The notes under the pieces: generated by a model
The model's database searches: none
Told to the model about the DNA's origin: nothing
Seen by the model: the letters and a program-made list of their open reading frames with translations, nothing else
Assembly (NCBI GenBank): GCA_050299835.1
Contig: JBNKWP010000020.1
Span: forward strand, 1-64,000
DNA: 64,000 nucleotides
Source: JAJDOD01 sp050299835
Lineage (GTDB): Bacteria > Pseudomonadota > Alphaproteobacteria > Rhodobacterales > Rhodobacteraceae
Direction of reading: 5' to 3'
In this document: positions 8,417-16,860 of the stretch, piece by piece
Position numbering within the stretch: position 1 is the stretch's first letter
Layout of the letters: each line of letters opens with the position of its first letter
Translations under genes and position numbers: made by a program

Positions 8417-9541
8417 TCATGCGGCGAGACGCGCGCCAAGATCGGTGATCATGCGTTGGCAGGCGACCAACTCGCCCATCTCGATGAATTCGTCGGGTCG
8501 ATGCGCTCGCCCGATCTCGCCCGGACCGCAGATGATCGCCTCGACCCCGGCCTGCTGGAACAGCCCCGCCTCGGTGCCGTAGCTGACGGCGCTGAGCGGG
8601 TCCTGCCCGGTGAGGTCTGCAAGCAGCCCAGCCAGATCGCTGTCGCCCGCCGTGGCCAGCGCGGGATAGGTGCTCAGCTCCTGCCAGGACACCTCGAAAC
8701 CGCTGTCGTGCAGGGCCATGAGCCGGGCCTTGACCGGCTCCAGAAGGGAGGCGGGCGAGACCCCCGGCACGGCACGCGCCTCGATATCGGCGGTGCAGTG
8801 GTCGGGAATGATGTTGACCGACTGGCCGCCAGCGATGACCCCGACCTGCAGCGAGGAATAGGGCGGCGCGAAGGTCTCGTCGAACGGGCCGCCGGTGAGG
8901 GACTGGCCATGGGCCACGGCATGGGTGATGACATCAGCCATGGCATGCACGGCATTCAGCCCCAGATCGGGGCGCGAGGAATGGCCGGAACGCCCGATCA
9001 CCGCCATCCGCGCGGCCATCTTGCCCTTATGCGCCAGCACCGGCTGCATCCCGCTCGGCTCTCCGATGATCGCCCCAAGGGGTGTCTCGCAAAGCTCCGG
9101 CAGGGCGGCCAGCATATGCGGCACGCCGCGGCATCCGGCCTCTTCGTCATAGGAAAAGGCAAGGTGGATCGGGCGCGCCAAAGGCATCGTTGCCAGATCC
9201 GCCAGCACGGCCAGGGCGCAGGCGAGATATCCCTTCATATCGGTGCTGCCACGGCCATAGAGCCGGTCGCCCTCGCGGCGCAGCACGAAAGGATCCGAGC
9301 TCCATCCCGGCTCGCCGGCCGGCACGACATCCATGTGACCCGAGAGAACATAGCCCCGGTTTGTGCGCGGGCCGATGGTCGCAAAAAGGTTGGACCGATC
9401 GCCCTCGGGCCCGGCAAGGACCCTCACCTCGGCCCCGGCGGCCCGGCAATAGTCGGCAATCCATTCGACGATCGCCCCATTCGGAGTGCCCACGACAGAG
9501 GGAAAGGCGATCAGCTTGGCAAGAATCTCTTCTACAGTCAT
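8417..9541 (-). CDS. argE: M20-family deacetylase, acetylornithine deacetylase (ArgE)-like
   Basis: 374 residues from the ATG at 9541. Di-zinc M20 motifs are all present: SGHMDVVPAG (His69, Asp71), GRGSTDMKGY (Asp101), SYDEEAGCRG (Glu133 base and Glu134 ligand), GEPSG, and a C-terminal GRAHRPDEF with the last His ligand. The dimerisation lid segment with HSSRPDLGLNAVH is intact. This is the ArgE/DapE subgroup, which hydrolyses N-acetyl-ornithine or similar N-acyl amino acids in the cytoplasm. Here it leads a catabolic-looking operon with a cupin and a hydroxyacid dehydrogenase, so the true substrate may be a different N-acyl compound. Confidence 0.8.
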   Translation of the reverse strand: MTVEEILAKLIAFPSVVGTPNGAIVEWIADYCRAAGAEVRVLAGPEGDRSNLFATIGPRTNRGYVLSGHMDVVPAGEPGWSSDPFVLRREGDRLYGRGSTDMKGYLACALAVLADLATMPLARPIHLAFSYDEEAGCRGVPHMLAALPELCETPLGAIIGEPSGMQPVLAHKGKMAARMAVIGRSGHSSRPDLGLNAVHAMADVITHAVAHGQSLTGGPFDETFAPPYSSLQVGVIAGGQSVNIIPDHCTADIEARAVPGVSPASLLEPVKARLMALHDSGFEVSWQELSTYPALATAGDSDLAGLLADLTGQDPLSAVSYGTEAGLFQQAGVEAIICGPGEIGRAHRPDEFIEMGELVACQRMITDLGARLAA

Positions 9542-10036
9542 GGTAGCCCCTCTGCGCGTACGATGTGGCGGACAGGGCCACCTTATCTTCCGGCAGAGGC
9601 ATTCGATGCTGAATCGCCCCGTGCTGTGGCCGAAAATTTTGGAATGGCACTGCTGGCCGGTGAAAAGTGCTGGCCGTCTGGACCCGGGGCAAACCCCGCG
9701 AGCAGGTCGTTACCGAGGTGGATCTGCTGCGCCCCGTGCAATGGGCCGCAGCGCGAAATGCTGCGAAATGCTGCGCGCGGCCGCATCAGGCACTCAACAT
9801 GGGCCTACCAGTTCCGGAAACCTTGCCAGAGAAACCCAGGATCAGTGGCCCGGATACAGGGGGCTAGACGGGAAGTCGTAATTTGGTGCGTCTCGACCGC
9901 ACCATTCTCTCCGGAAAGAGTCGAAATATCAGTGGATTGCGGGAGTAGCCGGCAAGGTCTGGTCTTCGACCTTCCTTGATGCTTAATTGTGCGCCGCGGG
10001 GGCAGGGCCTCATTTTCTTCCGGGAGGATATGCAAC
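9542..10036. other. Gene-free divergent intergenic region
   Basis: 495 bases between the deacetylase start (minus) and the monooxygenase start (plus). Short open frames exist on both strands but none has a plausible initiation site or recognisable product. The region is mildly less GC-rich than the genes. It presumably holds regulatory sequence for both divergent units; I found no clear operator palindrome. Confidence 0.45.
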
Positions 10037-11308
10037 GTGACGGATGATACGGTTCTGATTGCCGGCGGTGGGATTGGTGGGCTGGCGCTGGCGCTGACAC
10101 TGAACCAAATCGGGGTGCGTACACGCATATTCGAGAGTGTCGGGCAGTTGCGGCCCCTTGGCGTTGGCATCAACATCCAGCCAAATGGCGTGCGCGAGTT
10201 AATGGATCTCGGGTTCAGTTCCGATGAGCTCGATCGGGTCGGCATTCCGGCCAGCGAATGGGCTTTGGTCGGGCTGAACGGCAACGACATCTATTCGGAG
10301 CCGCGGGGGATCGACGCAGGGTACAACTGGCCGCAATACGCGGTGCATCGCGGGCAGTTTCACATGGCGCTTTACCACAAGCTGGTTGAGCGGGCCGGAG
10401 CGGAGTGCGTGCGGCTGGATGCGCGGGTTGTAGGCTACGAGAACACGGTCGAAGGCGTGAGCGTAACTATCGAGAATTCCAATGGAATTCGGTCGCAGGA
10501 GAGCGGCTCCCTGTTGATCGGGGCGGACGGAATCCACTCGGCGATACGGGCCCAGATGTATCCCGATCAGCCGCCGATTCACTGGGGTGGCGCGGTGATG
10601 TGGCGGGGGACGACGCGGGCGAAGCCGATCCGGACGGGATCGTCGTTCATCGGTCTTGGAACCCATAAACAGCGGATGGTGATCTACCCGATTTCGCATG
10701 TGGATGACGACGGATTGGCGGCGATTAACTGGATTGCCGAGGTGACGTTCGATGATCCTGCCGAGCGCGACAGCGGCTGGTTTCGGCCCGTCGAAATAGA
10801 TGATTTTGTTCATTATTTCGAGAACTGGAAGTGGGACTGGCTGGACGTTCCCGAACTGCTGAAAGGCGCCGAGATCGCCTATGAAAACCCGATGATCGAC
10901 CGCGACCCGATCCCGTCCTGGCGGGACGGGCGGGTTGCGCTGTTGGGGGATGCTGCTCATGCGATGTATCCGACCGGATCGAACGGGGCGACCCAGGCGA
11001 TCATGGACGGGCGAGCGTTGGGAAAAATGATTTTGGAACATGGGGTTAGCGAGGCTGCGCTGGAGGCGTACGATGCGGCGTTGAGCGGGCCGATCGGGGA
11101 GCTTGTGCTGCGCAACCGGGGGGCCGGGCCGTTCGGGTTGCTGAACATCGTAAACGACCGTTGCGGGGGCGAGTTCGAGGATATCGACACGGTTATCTCC
11201 CCGAAAGAAAAGGCGGAATTCATGGCGGGCTACAAGGCCGCCGCAGGTTTCGCCATCGAGAGCCTGAATGCCGCGCCGCAGACCATCCCGGCGGGTGCGA
11301 AAGTCTGA
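10037..11308 (+). CDS. FAD-dependent aromatic-ring-hydroxylase-type monooxygenase
   Basis: 423 residues from a GTG at 10037, with GGGAGGA eight bases upstream; the GTG at 9989 has no such signal. Group A flavin monooxygenase motifs: the dinucleotide-binding GGGIGG at 10-15, IGADGIHS (the DG motif, 161-168) and LLGDAAHAMYPTGSNG (the GD motif, 303-316). The fold hydroxylates aromatic or heteroaromatic rings with NAD(P)H and O2; 3-hydroxybenzoate- and salicylate-type enzymes are relatives. No ring-cleavage enzyme is nearby, so the substrate stays open. It is a single gene, followed by a repeat-rich spacer. Confidence 0.85.
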   Translation: MTDDTVLIAGGGIGGLALALTLNQIGVRTRIFESVGQLRPLGVGINIQPNGVRELMDLGFSSDELDRVGIPASEWALVGLNGNDIYSEPRGIDAGYNWPQYAVHRGQFHMALYHKLVERAGAECVRLDARVVGYENTVEGVSVTIENSNGIRSQESGSLLIGADGIHSAIRAQMYPDQPPIHWGGAVMWRGTTRAKPIRTGSSFIGLGTHKQRMVIYPISHVDDDGLAAINWIAEVTFDDPAERDSGWFRPVEIDDFVHYFENWKWDWLDVPELLKGAEIAYENPMIDRDPIPSWRDGRVALLGDAAHAMYPTGSNGATQAIMDGRALGKMILEHGVSEAALEAYDAALSGPIGELVLRNRGAGPFGLLNIVNDRCGGEFEDIDTVISPKEKAEFMAGYKAAAGFAIESLNAAPQTIPAGAKV

Positions 11309-11330
11309 ACGGGTGTACCGTTAAGAAACA

Positions 11331-11438
11331 GGTAAGGCGCGGCGAACGTACATGGTGCGTGGAGATTTGTACGCGTTTCGGGAGGCCGCGAAACCGTTTT
11401 GTACGCTTTGGCGGTCGCTGTGGTTAAGGAATAGTTAA
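11331..11438. promoter_or_regulatory. Two CtrA-like boxes
   Basis: TTAA at 11424-11427 and TTAA at 11435-11438 are separated by exactly seven bases, the full TTAA-N7-TTAA box bound by the alphaproteobacterial cell-cycle/motility regulator CtrA. A second near-match, TTAA at 11331-11334 then seven bases then GTAA, lies 93 bases earlier. AT-rich boxes stand out in this GC-rich sequence. They are about 300-400 bases ahead of the dehydrogenase gene at 11735, far for direct control, so chance is possible. Confidence 0.3.
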
Positions 11439-11482
11439 TCACTTTGGGTGGTGATGGGGGCGACCGGTTGCGGGTGGCTTCG

Positions 11483-11544
11483 CGTAGGGCACAAATGGGC
11501 CAAATGGAACGTGCGCCGATGGTGCGGTGGAACCGCACCCTACG
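11483..11544. repeat. Composite inverted repeat (CGTAGGG...CCCTACG)
   Basis: GGTGCGGT at 11521-11528 and ACCGCACC at 11532-11539 form an 8-base-pair stem with a 3-base loop. An outer pair, CGTAGGG at 11483-11489 and CCCTACG at 11538-11544, encloses it. This looks like a dispersed intergenic palindrome of the kind common in Rhodobacterales; no second copy was seen in this window. Confidence 0.45.
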
Positions 11545-11564
11545 ATTTTGAGTCTGTCGTCACT

Positions 11565-11623
11565 GTCCCGGACTTGATCCGGGACCTCAAATCGTCGCCG
11601 AGGCCCCGGATCAAGTCCGGGGC
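11565..11623. repeat. Paired GC-rich palindromes, dispersed family, copy A
   Basis: Two 21-base palindromes lie head to head. At 11565-11585, GTCCCGGA and TCCGGGAC flank CTTGA. At 11603-11623, GCCCCGGA and TCCGGGGC flank TCAAG. The centres are reverse complements of each other, so the two units face opposite ways, as in BIME/REP pairs. Related copies are at 35691-35754 and 50493-50595. Confidence 0.8.
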
Positions 11624-11734
11624 AGCGAGGTGCTGATCGCCAGTCCCGACCGTGTCAGATCTGCGCGACAAAGCTTGATAAGCCGCGCGAGGTTCGCGAA
11701 GGATGTGTTTACATCCCATCAAGAGGCAGGACGC

Positions 11735-12805
11735 ATGGACAGCATCGCAGTATTGGGCCTGGGCAAGGTCGGCGCTTTGGCGGCGGAGCTGTTGCAGGAG
11801 ACGGGGCTGAAGGTGACCGGGCTGGACCTCGGGCCACGTCCGGAACTGGACGGGCGGGTGACGGTCGAGGCGCTGGATGTGAGCGACAAGGCGGCGTTGG
11901 CCGAGGCGCTGGGGCGGCATGATGCGGTTCTCTCCTGCCTGCCTTACGCCTTCAATGCCAATGTCGCGACAGTGGCGCATGGGGCGGGGATTCACTATTT
12001 CGACCTGACCGAAGATGTGCCGACGACGACGGCGATCCGGGCATTGGCGGAGACTTCGCGCGGGCTGATGGCGCCGCAATGCGGGCTGGCACCGGGGTTC
12101 GTCGGCATCGTCGGCGCGGACCTGATCTCGCAGTTCGACGAGTGCCGGTCCTGCCGGTTGCGCGTCGGGGCGCTGCCGCAGCATCCGACGGGGCTGATGG
12201 GATACAGTTTCAACTGGTCGCCGGAGGGTGTGGTCAACGAGTACCTCAACGATTGCGAGGTGCTGGAGGACGGGCAGCACAAATGGGTCTCGGCGATGGA
12301 ATGGCTCGAGAAAATCGTCATCGACGGGACCGAGCTTGAGGCGTTCACCACCTCTGGCGGGTTGGGGACGATGTGCGAGACCTATCTGGGGCGGGTGCCG
12401 AATCTGGACTATAAAACAATGCGCTATCCCGGCCATGTGAAGCTGATGAATTTCTTCTTTCACGAGCTTCTGATGCGGGAGCGGCGAGCGGAGGCGGGCG
12501 AGATCCTCGTTCACGCCAAGCCGCCGGTGTCGGACGATGTGGTCTACATTCATGTCTCCGCCGAAGGGACGGTTGACGGCCAGCTTGCGCGGCGTGAGTT
12601 CGTGCGGGCGCTGCGCCCGAGGGAGATCGCGGGGCGGATGCGGACGGCGATTGCCTGGACGACGGCGAGTTCCGTGGCGGCCGTGATCGAGATGGTGCGT
12701 GAGGGGGTGCTGCCGGGGCGCGGCTTTTTGCGGCAGGAGGATATTCCGCTGGCCCCCTATCTCGCCACCCGGAACGGGGCGCGGTATGGTGCGTCAGACG
12801 CCTGA
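11735..12805 (+). CDS. Saccharopine dehydrogenase-family protein, possible lysine 6-dehydrogenase
   Basis: 356 residues from the ATG at 11735 (AAGAGGCAGG upstream); a 35-codon upstream open stretch is ignored. The N-terminus has a Rossmann motif GLGKVG at 8-13. Typical family segments follow: VLSCLPYAFN, HYFDLTED, CGLAPGFVGI and a C-terminal catalytic-like half. Family members make or split saccharopine or oxidise the lysine epsilon-amino group. Only 15 bases separate it from the glutaryl-CoA dehydrogenase gene, and glutaryl-CoA is the end of several lysine degradation routes. Lysine 6-dehydrogenase is therefore the likeliest role, by context rather than by a diagnostic residue. Confidence 0.78.
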   Translation: MDSIAVLGLGKVGALAAELLQETGLKVTGLDLGPRPELDGRVTVEALDVSDKAALAEALGRHDAVLSCLPYAFNANVATVAHGAGIHYFDLTEDVPTTTAIRALAETSRGLMAPQCGLAPGFVGIVGADLISQFDECRSCRLRVGALPQHPTGLMGYSFNWSPEGVVNEYLNDCEVLEDGQHKWVSAMEWLEKIVIDGTELEAFTTSGGLGTMCETYLGRVPNLDYKTMRYPGHVKLMNFFFHELLMRERRAEAGEILVHAKPPVSDDVVYIHVSAEGTVDGQLARREFVRALRPREIAGRMRTAIAWTTASSVAAVIEMVREGVLPGRGFLRQEDIPLAPYLATRNGARYGASDA

Positions 12806-12820
12806 TCGGAGGAGAGTGCC

Positions 12821-14035
12821 ATGAAAGACGAGATGAAAAGCGGCCACGGGCCGTCGCTGGGTGCCTTCGACTGGGAAGACCCGTTCCGGCTGGTCGATCA
12901 GCTTGAAGAAGACGAGCGGATGATCACGGACGCGGCGCGGACCTTTGCGCAAGGCAACCTGCTGCCGCGCGTGACCGAGGCTTACGCCAAGGAGAAGATC
13001 GAGCCGGAGATCTTCGCGGAGATGGGGGAGGCCGGGCTCTTGGGCACCACGATCCCCGAGGAATATGGCGGGCTGGGAGCGGGCTATGTGACCTATGGGC
13101 TTGTGGCTCGGGAAGTGGAGCGGGTGGACAGCGGCTATCGCTCGATGATGAGCGTGCAGTCCTCGCTGGTGATGTATCCGATCCATGCTTACGGCTCCGA
13201 CGCGCAGAAGGAAAAGTACCTGCCGAAGCTGGCTTCCGGTGAGTGGATCGGGTGTTTCGGGCTGACCGAGCCGGATGCGGGGTCCGATCCGGGCGGCATG
13301 AAGACCAAGGCCGCGAAGGTGCAGGGCGGTTACGTGCTGAACGGCGCGAAGATGTGGATTTCGAACAGCCCGATTGCCGATGTCTTTGTCGTCTGGGCGA
13401 AGTCGGAGGCGCATGAGGGCAAGATCCGGGGTTTCGTGCTGGAGAAGGGCACGAAGGGGCTGTCCGCACCGAAGATCGAGGGGAAGCTCAGCTTGCGCGC
13501 CTCGGTCACGGGCGAGATCGTGCTGGACAATGTGGAGGTCGGCGAGGACGCGCTTTTGCCGGGGGCCGAGGGGCTGAAGGGGCCATTCGGGTGTCTGAAC
13601 CGGGCGCGGTATGGCATCGCCTGGGGCACGATGGGGGCGGCTGAGGATTGCTGGTACCGGGCCAGGAGTTACGGCATGGATCGCAAGCAGTTCGGGCGGC
13701 CTTTGGCGCAGACGCAACTGTTCCAGAAGAAGCTGGCGGATATGCAGACGGAGATTGCTCTGGGTCTGCAGGCGGCGCTCCGCGTGGGTCGGTTGATGGA
13801 GGACGGGAAGGCCGCGCCGGAGATGATCTCACTCATCAAGCGGAACAATTGCGGCAAGGCGCTGGATATCGCGCGGGCGGCGCGGGACATGCATGGCGGC
13901 AACGGGATCGCGCAGGAGTTCCATGTCATGCGGCATGCGCAGAACCTTGAGACGGTGAACACCTATGAGGGGACGCATGACGTGCATGCGCTGATCCTTG
14001 GACGGGCGCAGACGGGGTTGCAGGCGTTTTTCTGA
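12821..14035 (+). CDS. gcdH: Glutaryl-CoA dehydrogenase
   Basis: 404 residues from the ATG at 12821 with GGAGGAG upstream. An acyl-CoA dehydrogenase: IPEEYGGLG, FGLTEPDAGSDPGG and KMWISNS for FAD and substrate binding, and NTYEGTHDVHALILGRA at the C-terminus, whose glutamate is the catalytic base and whose sequence is characteristic of GcdH. It converts glutaryl-CoA to crotonyl-CoA and CO2, passing electrons to electron-transfer flavoprotein in the cytoplasm. It is coupled to the saccharopine/lysine dehydrogenase-like gene, giving a short lysine breakdown operon. The intermediate steps are not encoded in this window. Confidence 0.93.
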   Translation: MKDEMKSGHGPSLGAFDWEDPFRLVDQLEEDERMITDAARTFAQGNLLPRVTEAYAKEKIEPEIFAEMGEAGLLGTTIPEEYGGLGAGYVTYGLVAREVERVDSGYRSMMSVQSSLVMYPIHAYGSDAQKEKYLPKLASGEWIGCFGLTEPDAGSDPGGMKTKAAKVQGGYVLNGAKMWISNSPIADVFVVWAKSEAHEGKIRGFVLEKGTKGLSAPKIEGKLSLRASVTGEIVLDNVEVGEDALLPGAEGLKGPFGCLNRARYGIAWGTMGAAEDCWYRARSYGMDRKQFGRPLAQTQLFQKKLADMQTEIALGLQAALRVGRLMEDGKAAPEMISLIKRNNCGKALDIARAARDMHGGNGIAQEFHVMRHAQNLETVNTYEGTHDVHALILGRAQTGLQAFF

Positions 14036-14098
14036 CCGGCGGACCGGTTTCGTTTCACAGGAGGGGAGGTCCGCCCTTGTCGCTTCCTGCTTTGGCGG

Positions 14099-15505
14099 TC
14101 AGGGCTGGCTGACGATCTTGCCCGGGTTCATGATGTTTTTCGGGTCGAAGGTCCGTTTGATGTCGCGCATCAGGCCGAGTGTCGTGGGCGCTTCCTTTGG
14201 CAGCGACGCCATCTTGCCCTGGCCGATCCCGTGTTCGCCCGAGATGGTGCCGTCGAGTTCGACGGCAAGGCCGCTGAGCCAGCTTATGAATTCCTCGCAG
14301 GCCATCCGTTCGGTATCGCTGGTCATGTCGATGAGCAGCGTGCAGTGGAAATTGCCGTCGCCCACGTGACCCAGGATCGGGCAGATCAGGTTCATCTCTG
14401 CCGCTTTGGCCTTGGTGCGGGAGACGGCCTCGGCCAGGTTGGAGATCGGGACGCAGACATCGGTGGCGACGGCCTCCGCTTCGGGGCGGAGGCGTTTGAG
14501 CGCCCAGTAGCCGTCATGGCGGGCCTGCCAGATGCGGTTGCGTTCCTCCGGTGAGGTCGTCCATTCGAAGCCGGTGCCGCCGGCCTCCTCGGCGATGTCG
14601 CCGAAGGTGGCTGCCTGTTCCTTGACGCCCGCGTCGGAGCCGTGGAATTCCAGCAGGAGGAGCGGGGAGACCGGAAGATCGAGCTTGGAATAGGCATTCA
14701 TCGCGGCGACCGTTTCGGCGTCGAGCAGTTCCATCCGCGCGACGGGGACGCCCATCTGGATCGTCAGGATCACGGCGTTGCAGGCGCTTTCGACGTCGGG
14801 GAAGGTGCAGCGGGCTGAGGACATGGCCTCGGGGATGCCGTAGAGCTTCAGTGTCAGTTCGGTGATGATGCCAAGCGTGCCTTCCGATCCGACGAGGAGC
14901 CGGGTGAGATCGTAGCCGGCGGAGGATTTGCGGGCGCGGCTGCCGGTGCGGATGATCTCGCCCGAGGGCAGGACCGCTTCCAGTGCCAAGACGTTGTCCT
15001 TCATCGTGCCGTAGCGGACGGCGTTGGTGCCGGAGGCGCGGGTGGCCGCCATGCCGCCGAGGGAGGCGTCGGCACCGGGGTCGATGGGGAAGAAGAGGCC
15101 GGTGTCGCGCAGGTATTCGTTCAGCGCCTTGCGGGTGACACCGGGCTGGACGACGACATCGAGGTCTTCGGCGTGGACGTCGAGCACTTTGTTCATTTGG
15201 CTCACATCGACCGAGATGCCGCCGGCGGGCGCGTTCACATGACCTTCGAGCGAGGTGCCGGTGCCGAAGGGAATGACCGGGACATTGTGTTCGGACGCGA
15301 CGCGGATGATCTCCGCGACCTCTTCGGTGGATTGCACAAATGCAACCGCATCGGGCGGCTGGTTTTCGATCCAGGTTGTGGTGTGGCCGTGCTGTTCGCG
15401 GATGGACTGACCGGTTTGTAGCCGCTCGCCAAGCTGCTGTTTCAGAACAGCAATCGCCGTCTTGATGCCAGAATCATTGCGGGGGAGTTTGTGGACTGTG
15501 ACCAT
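14099..15505 (-). CDS. FAD-linked D-lactate dehydrogenase / glycolate oxidase-type flavoprotein
   Basis: 468 residues from the ATG at 15505; the frame opens 32 codons earlier, and neither start has a strong ribosome-binding site, so the N-terminus is uncertain. PCMH-type FAD-binding domain: PFGTGTSLEGH, DASLGGMAATRASGTNA and LVGSEGTLGIITELTL. The C-terminal cap has GHVGDGNFH (metal/substrate site) and SGEHGIGQGK. This matches D-lactate dehydrogenase (cytochrome) of the Dld type, or a D-2-hydroxyacid dehydrogenase such as GlcD. It stands alone, convergent with gcdH with 63 bases between. Oxidises a D-2-hydroxyacid and feeds electrons to a carrier at the membrane. Confidence 0.87.
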   Translation of the reverse strand: MVTVHKLPRNDSGIKTAIAVLKQQLGERLQTGQSIREQHGHTTTWIENQPPDAVAFVQSTEEVAEIIRVASEHNVPVIPFGTGTSLEGHVNAPAGGISVDVSQMNKVLDVHAEDLDVVVQPGVTRKALNEYLRDTGLFFPIDPGADASLGGMAATRASGTNAVRYGTMKDNVLALEAVLPSGEIIRTGSRARKSSAGYDLTRLLVGSEGTLGIITELTLKLYGIPEAMSSARCTFPDVESACNAVILTIQMGVPVARMELLDAETVAAMNAYSKLDLPVSPLLLLEFHGSDAGVKEQAATFGDIAEEAGGTGFEWTTSPEERNRIWQARHDGYWALKRLRPEAEAVATDVCVPISNLAEAVSRTKAKAAEMNLICPILGHVGDGNFHCTLLIDMTSDTERMACEEFISWLSGLAVELDGTISGEHGIGQGKMASLPKEAPTTLGLMRDIKRTFDPKNIMNPGKIVSQP

Positions 15506-15716
15506 TGGCGGAGAGTGCCTTGCCGTTATTTCGGGCGCAAGTGGGTGCGGTTCCGGTCGCAATGAGCAGTTTTCAGACAATGCGACCGAAAAATGCGGCA
15601 ATTTCCTGCCGTTACCCGGCGTAAATCACCTTTCGCTGTCATTCTTTCGCCATTTTTCGCAGGAATCTTGGCATGCGCGGCGCTGCCTGGCCGTCACCAT
15701 GTGGGGACATGAGAAA

Positions 15717-15917
15717 ATGAATATTCTATCTGCACTTCCGGTATTCCTGTTGGGTGTCGTTGCGGTCTGGTTTGTCTGGCCGCTGGTGGCCGACCCGATC
15801 AATCGCCGACTTGTCGCGCGCGCGGCCAAGGCGGAGACGATGCGCGAAGATCTGTTTCGCTCGCTGGCCGAGCGGTCCGGTCCGGAGCACGACCTGGTTC
15901 ACGTTCAACGCGGCTGA
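15717..15917 (+). CDS. Small membrane-anchored hypothetical protein
   Basis: 66 residues from the ATG at 15717, with GGGGA about ten bases upstream. Residues 2-25 form one hydrophobic segment (ILSALPVFLLGVVAVWFVWPL), followed by a charged, probably cytoplasmic, tail with arginine-rich helix character. No family recognised. It is followed by a short GC stem with three T residues at 15950-15970, consistent with an independent unit. It could be a chance frame, but start, segment order and a following stem support a real small gene. Confidence 0.45.
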   Translation: MNILSALPVFLLGVVAVWFVWPLVADPINRRLVARAAKAETMREDLFRSLAERSGPEHDLVHVQRG

Positions 15918-15949
15918 ACCCGGTTCGCCGCCGCGAAGTCCCGCCCACC

Positions 15950-15970
15950 CCGCCTGAGGGGAGGCGGTTT
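15950..15970 (+). terminator. Possible weak terminator
   Basis: CCGCCT at 15950-15955 and AGGCGG at 15962-15967 form a six-base-pair stem with a six-base loop, followed by TTT. It lies 33 bases after the small membrane protein gene. The T-run is short, so the call is weak. Confidence 0.35.
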
Positions 15971-16005
15971 GCACCGATCAAAACCCATTGTCTTGCGATT
16001 TCAAC

Positions 16006-16033
16006 GCCCCCGGTGCCTTGCAGCGCCGGGGGC
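16006..16033 (+). promoter_or_regulatory. GC hairpin upstream of clpP
   Basis: GCCCCCGG at 16006-16013 pairs perfectly with CCGGGGGC at 16026-16033 across a 12-base loop. No T-run follows. It sits about 85 bases before the clpP start and could be a terminator remnant, a leader structure or a repeat. Confidence 0.3.
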
Positions 16034-16118
16034 GCGACACTAAGACTCTGCAGACATCTCAGGTAAGACTCCCGCAACAACTTCGGCGTAGATACGCCAC
16101 GCAAGCAAGGCAGGCAAA

Positions 16119-16748
16119 ATGAAAGACCCGATCGAGACCTATATGAACCTTGTTCCCATGGTGGTCGAACAGACCAGCCGCGGCGAGCGGGCGTATGACA
16201 TCTTCTCCCGACTTCTGAAGGAGCGGATCATCTTCGTGAACGGGCCGGTTCATGACGGGATGAGCCAGTTGATCGTGGCACAGCTTCTGCACCTGGAAGC
16301 GGAGAACCCGTCGAAAGAGATCTCGATTTACATCAACAGCCCCGGCGGCGTGGTGACGGCCGGTCTGTCGATTTATGACACCATGCAGTACATCCAGCCC
16401 AAGATCGCGACTTTGGTCGTGGGGCAGGCGGCGTCGATGGGCTCGCTTTTGCTGGCCGCGGGCGACAAGGGCATGCGGCTGTCGTTGCCCAATTCGTCGA
16501 TCATGGTTCACCAGCCCTCGGGCGGGTTCCAGGGCCAGGCGACGGATATCATGATCCACGCGCGACACACCGAACGGCTGAAGACGCAGCTGAACGAAAT
16601 CTATGTCAAGCACACTGGCCAGACCCTGGAGAAGGTCGAGGATGCGCTGGAGCGGGACAATTTCATGACGCCCGAGGAAGCCAAGGAGTGGGGCCTGATC
16701 GACGAGATCGTGGAGACGAGAGCGAAACCCGAAGGCGACGAGAGCTGA
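16119..16748 (+). CDS. clpP: ATP-dependent Clp protease proteolytic subunit
   Basis: 209 residues, the usual length. Serine protease triad: Ser106 in GQAASMGS, His131 in IMVHQPSGG and Asp180 in LERDNF (aligned with the second Asp of the E. coli ERDTERD segment). The SPGGVVTAG oxyanion strand and HTGQ are present. ClpP forms a double heptamer ring in the cytoplasm and degrades proteins unfolded by ClpX or ClpA. AAGGCAGG lies upstream of the ATG. The clpX gene follows after 112 bases, the normal alphaproteobacterial order. Confidence 0.97.
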   Translation: MKDPIETYMNLVPMVVEQTSRGERAYDIFSRLLKERIIFVNGPVHDGMSQLIVAQLLHLEAENPSKEISIYINSPGGVVTAGLSIYDTMQYIQPKIATLVVGQAASMGSLLLAAGDKGMRLSLPNSSIMVHQPSGGFQGQATDIMIHARHTERLKTQLNEIYVKHTGQTLEKVEDALERDNFMTPEEAKEWGLIDEIVETRAKPEGDES

Positions 16749-16860
16749 GTGCTTTAATCAAAATGTTGTTTTCCCGTTGTGCCCCCTACCGCTGGGGTTT
16801 AGGATTTTCGAAACGGGCAAATGCGAGCGCAAAACTGCGGGTTCGGAGAGGTAAAGTGTG

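Larger units (their letters stand above)
11309..11734. other. Repeat-bearing intergenic region
   Basis: 426 bases without a gene. It contains two CtrA-like boxes, a composite palindrome around 11483-11544 and a pair of GC-rich palindromes at 11565-11623, listed separately. The rest shows nothing that I can name. The next gene has an AAGAGGCAGG ribosome-binding site at the right-hand end. Confidence 0.6.

Noticed and set aside
16119..16748. Apparent loss of the catalytic Asp in ClpP
   Set aside because: At first alignment an Ala seemed to replace it, but the equivalent of the E. coli residue is the Asp in LERDNF (Asp180), which is present.
16749..16860. Heat-shock (RpoH) promoter before clpX
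   Set aside because: TTGTTTT and CCCCCTA stretches are present, but spacing and -10 are too far from the consensus that I know to support a call.
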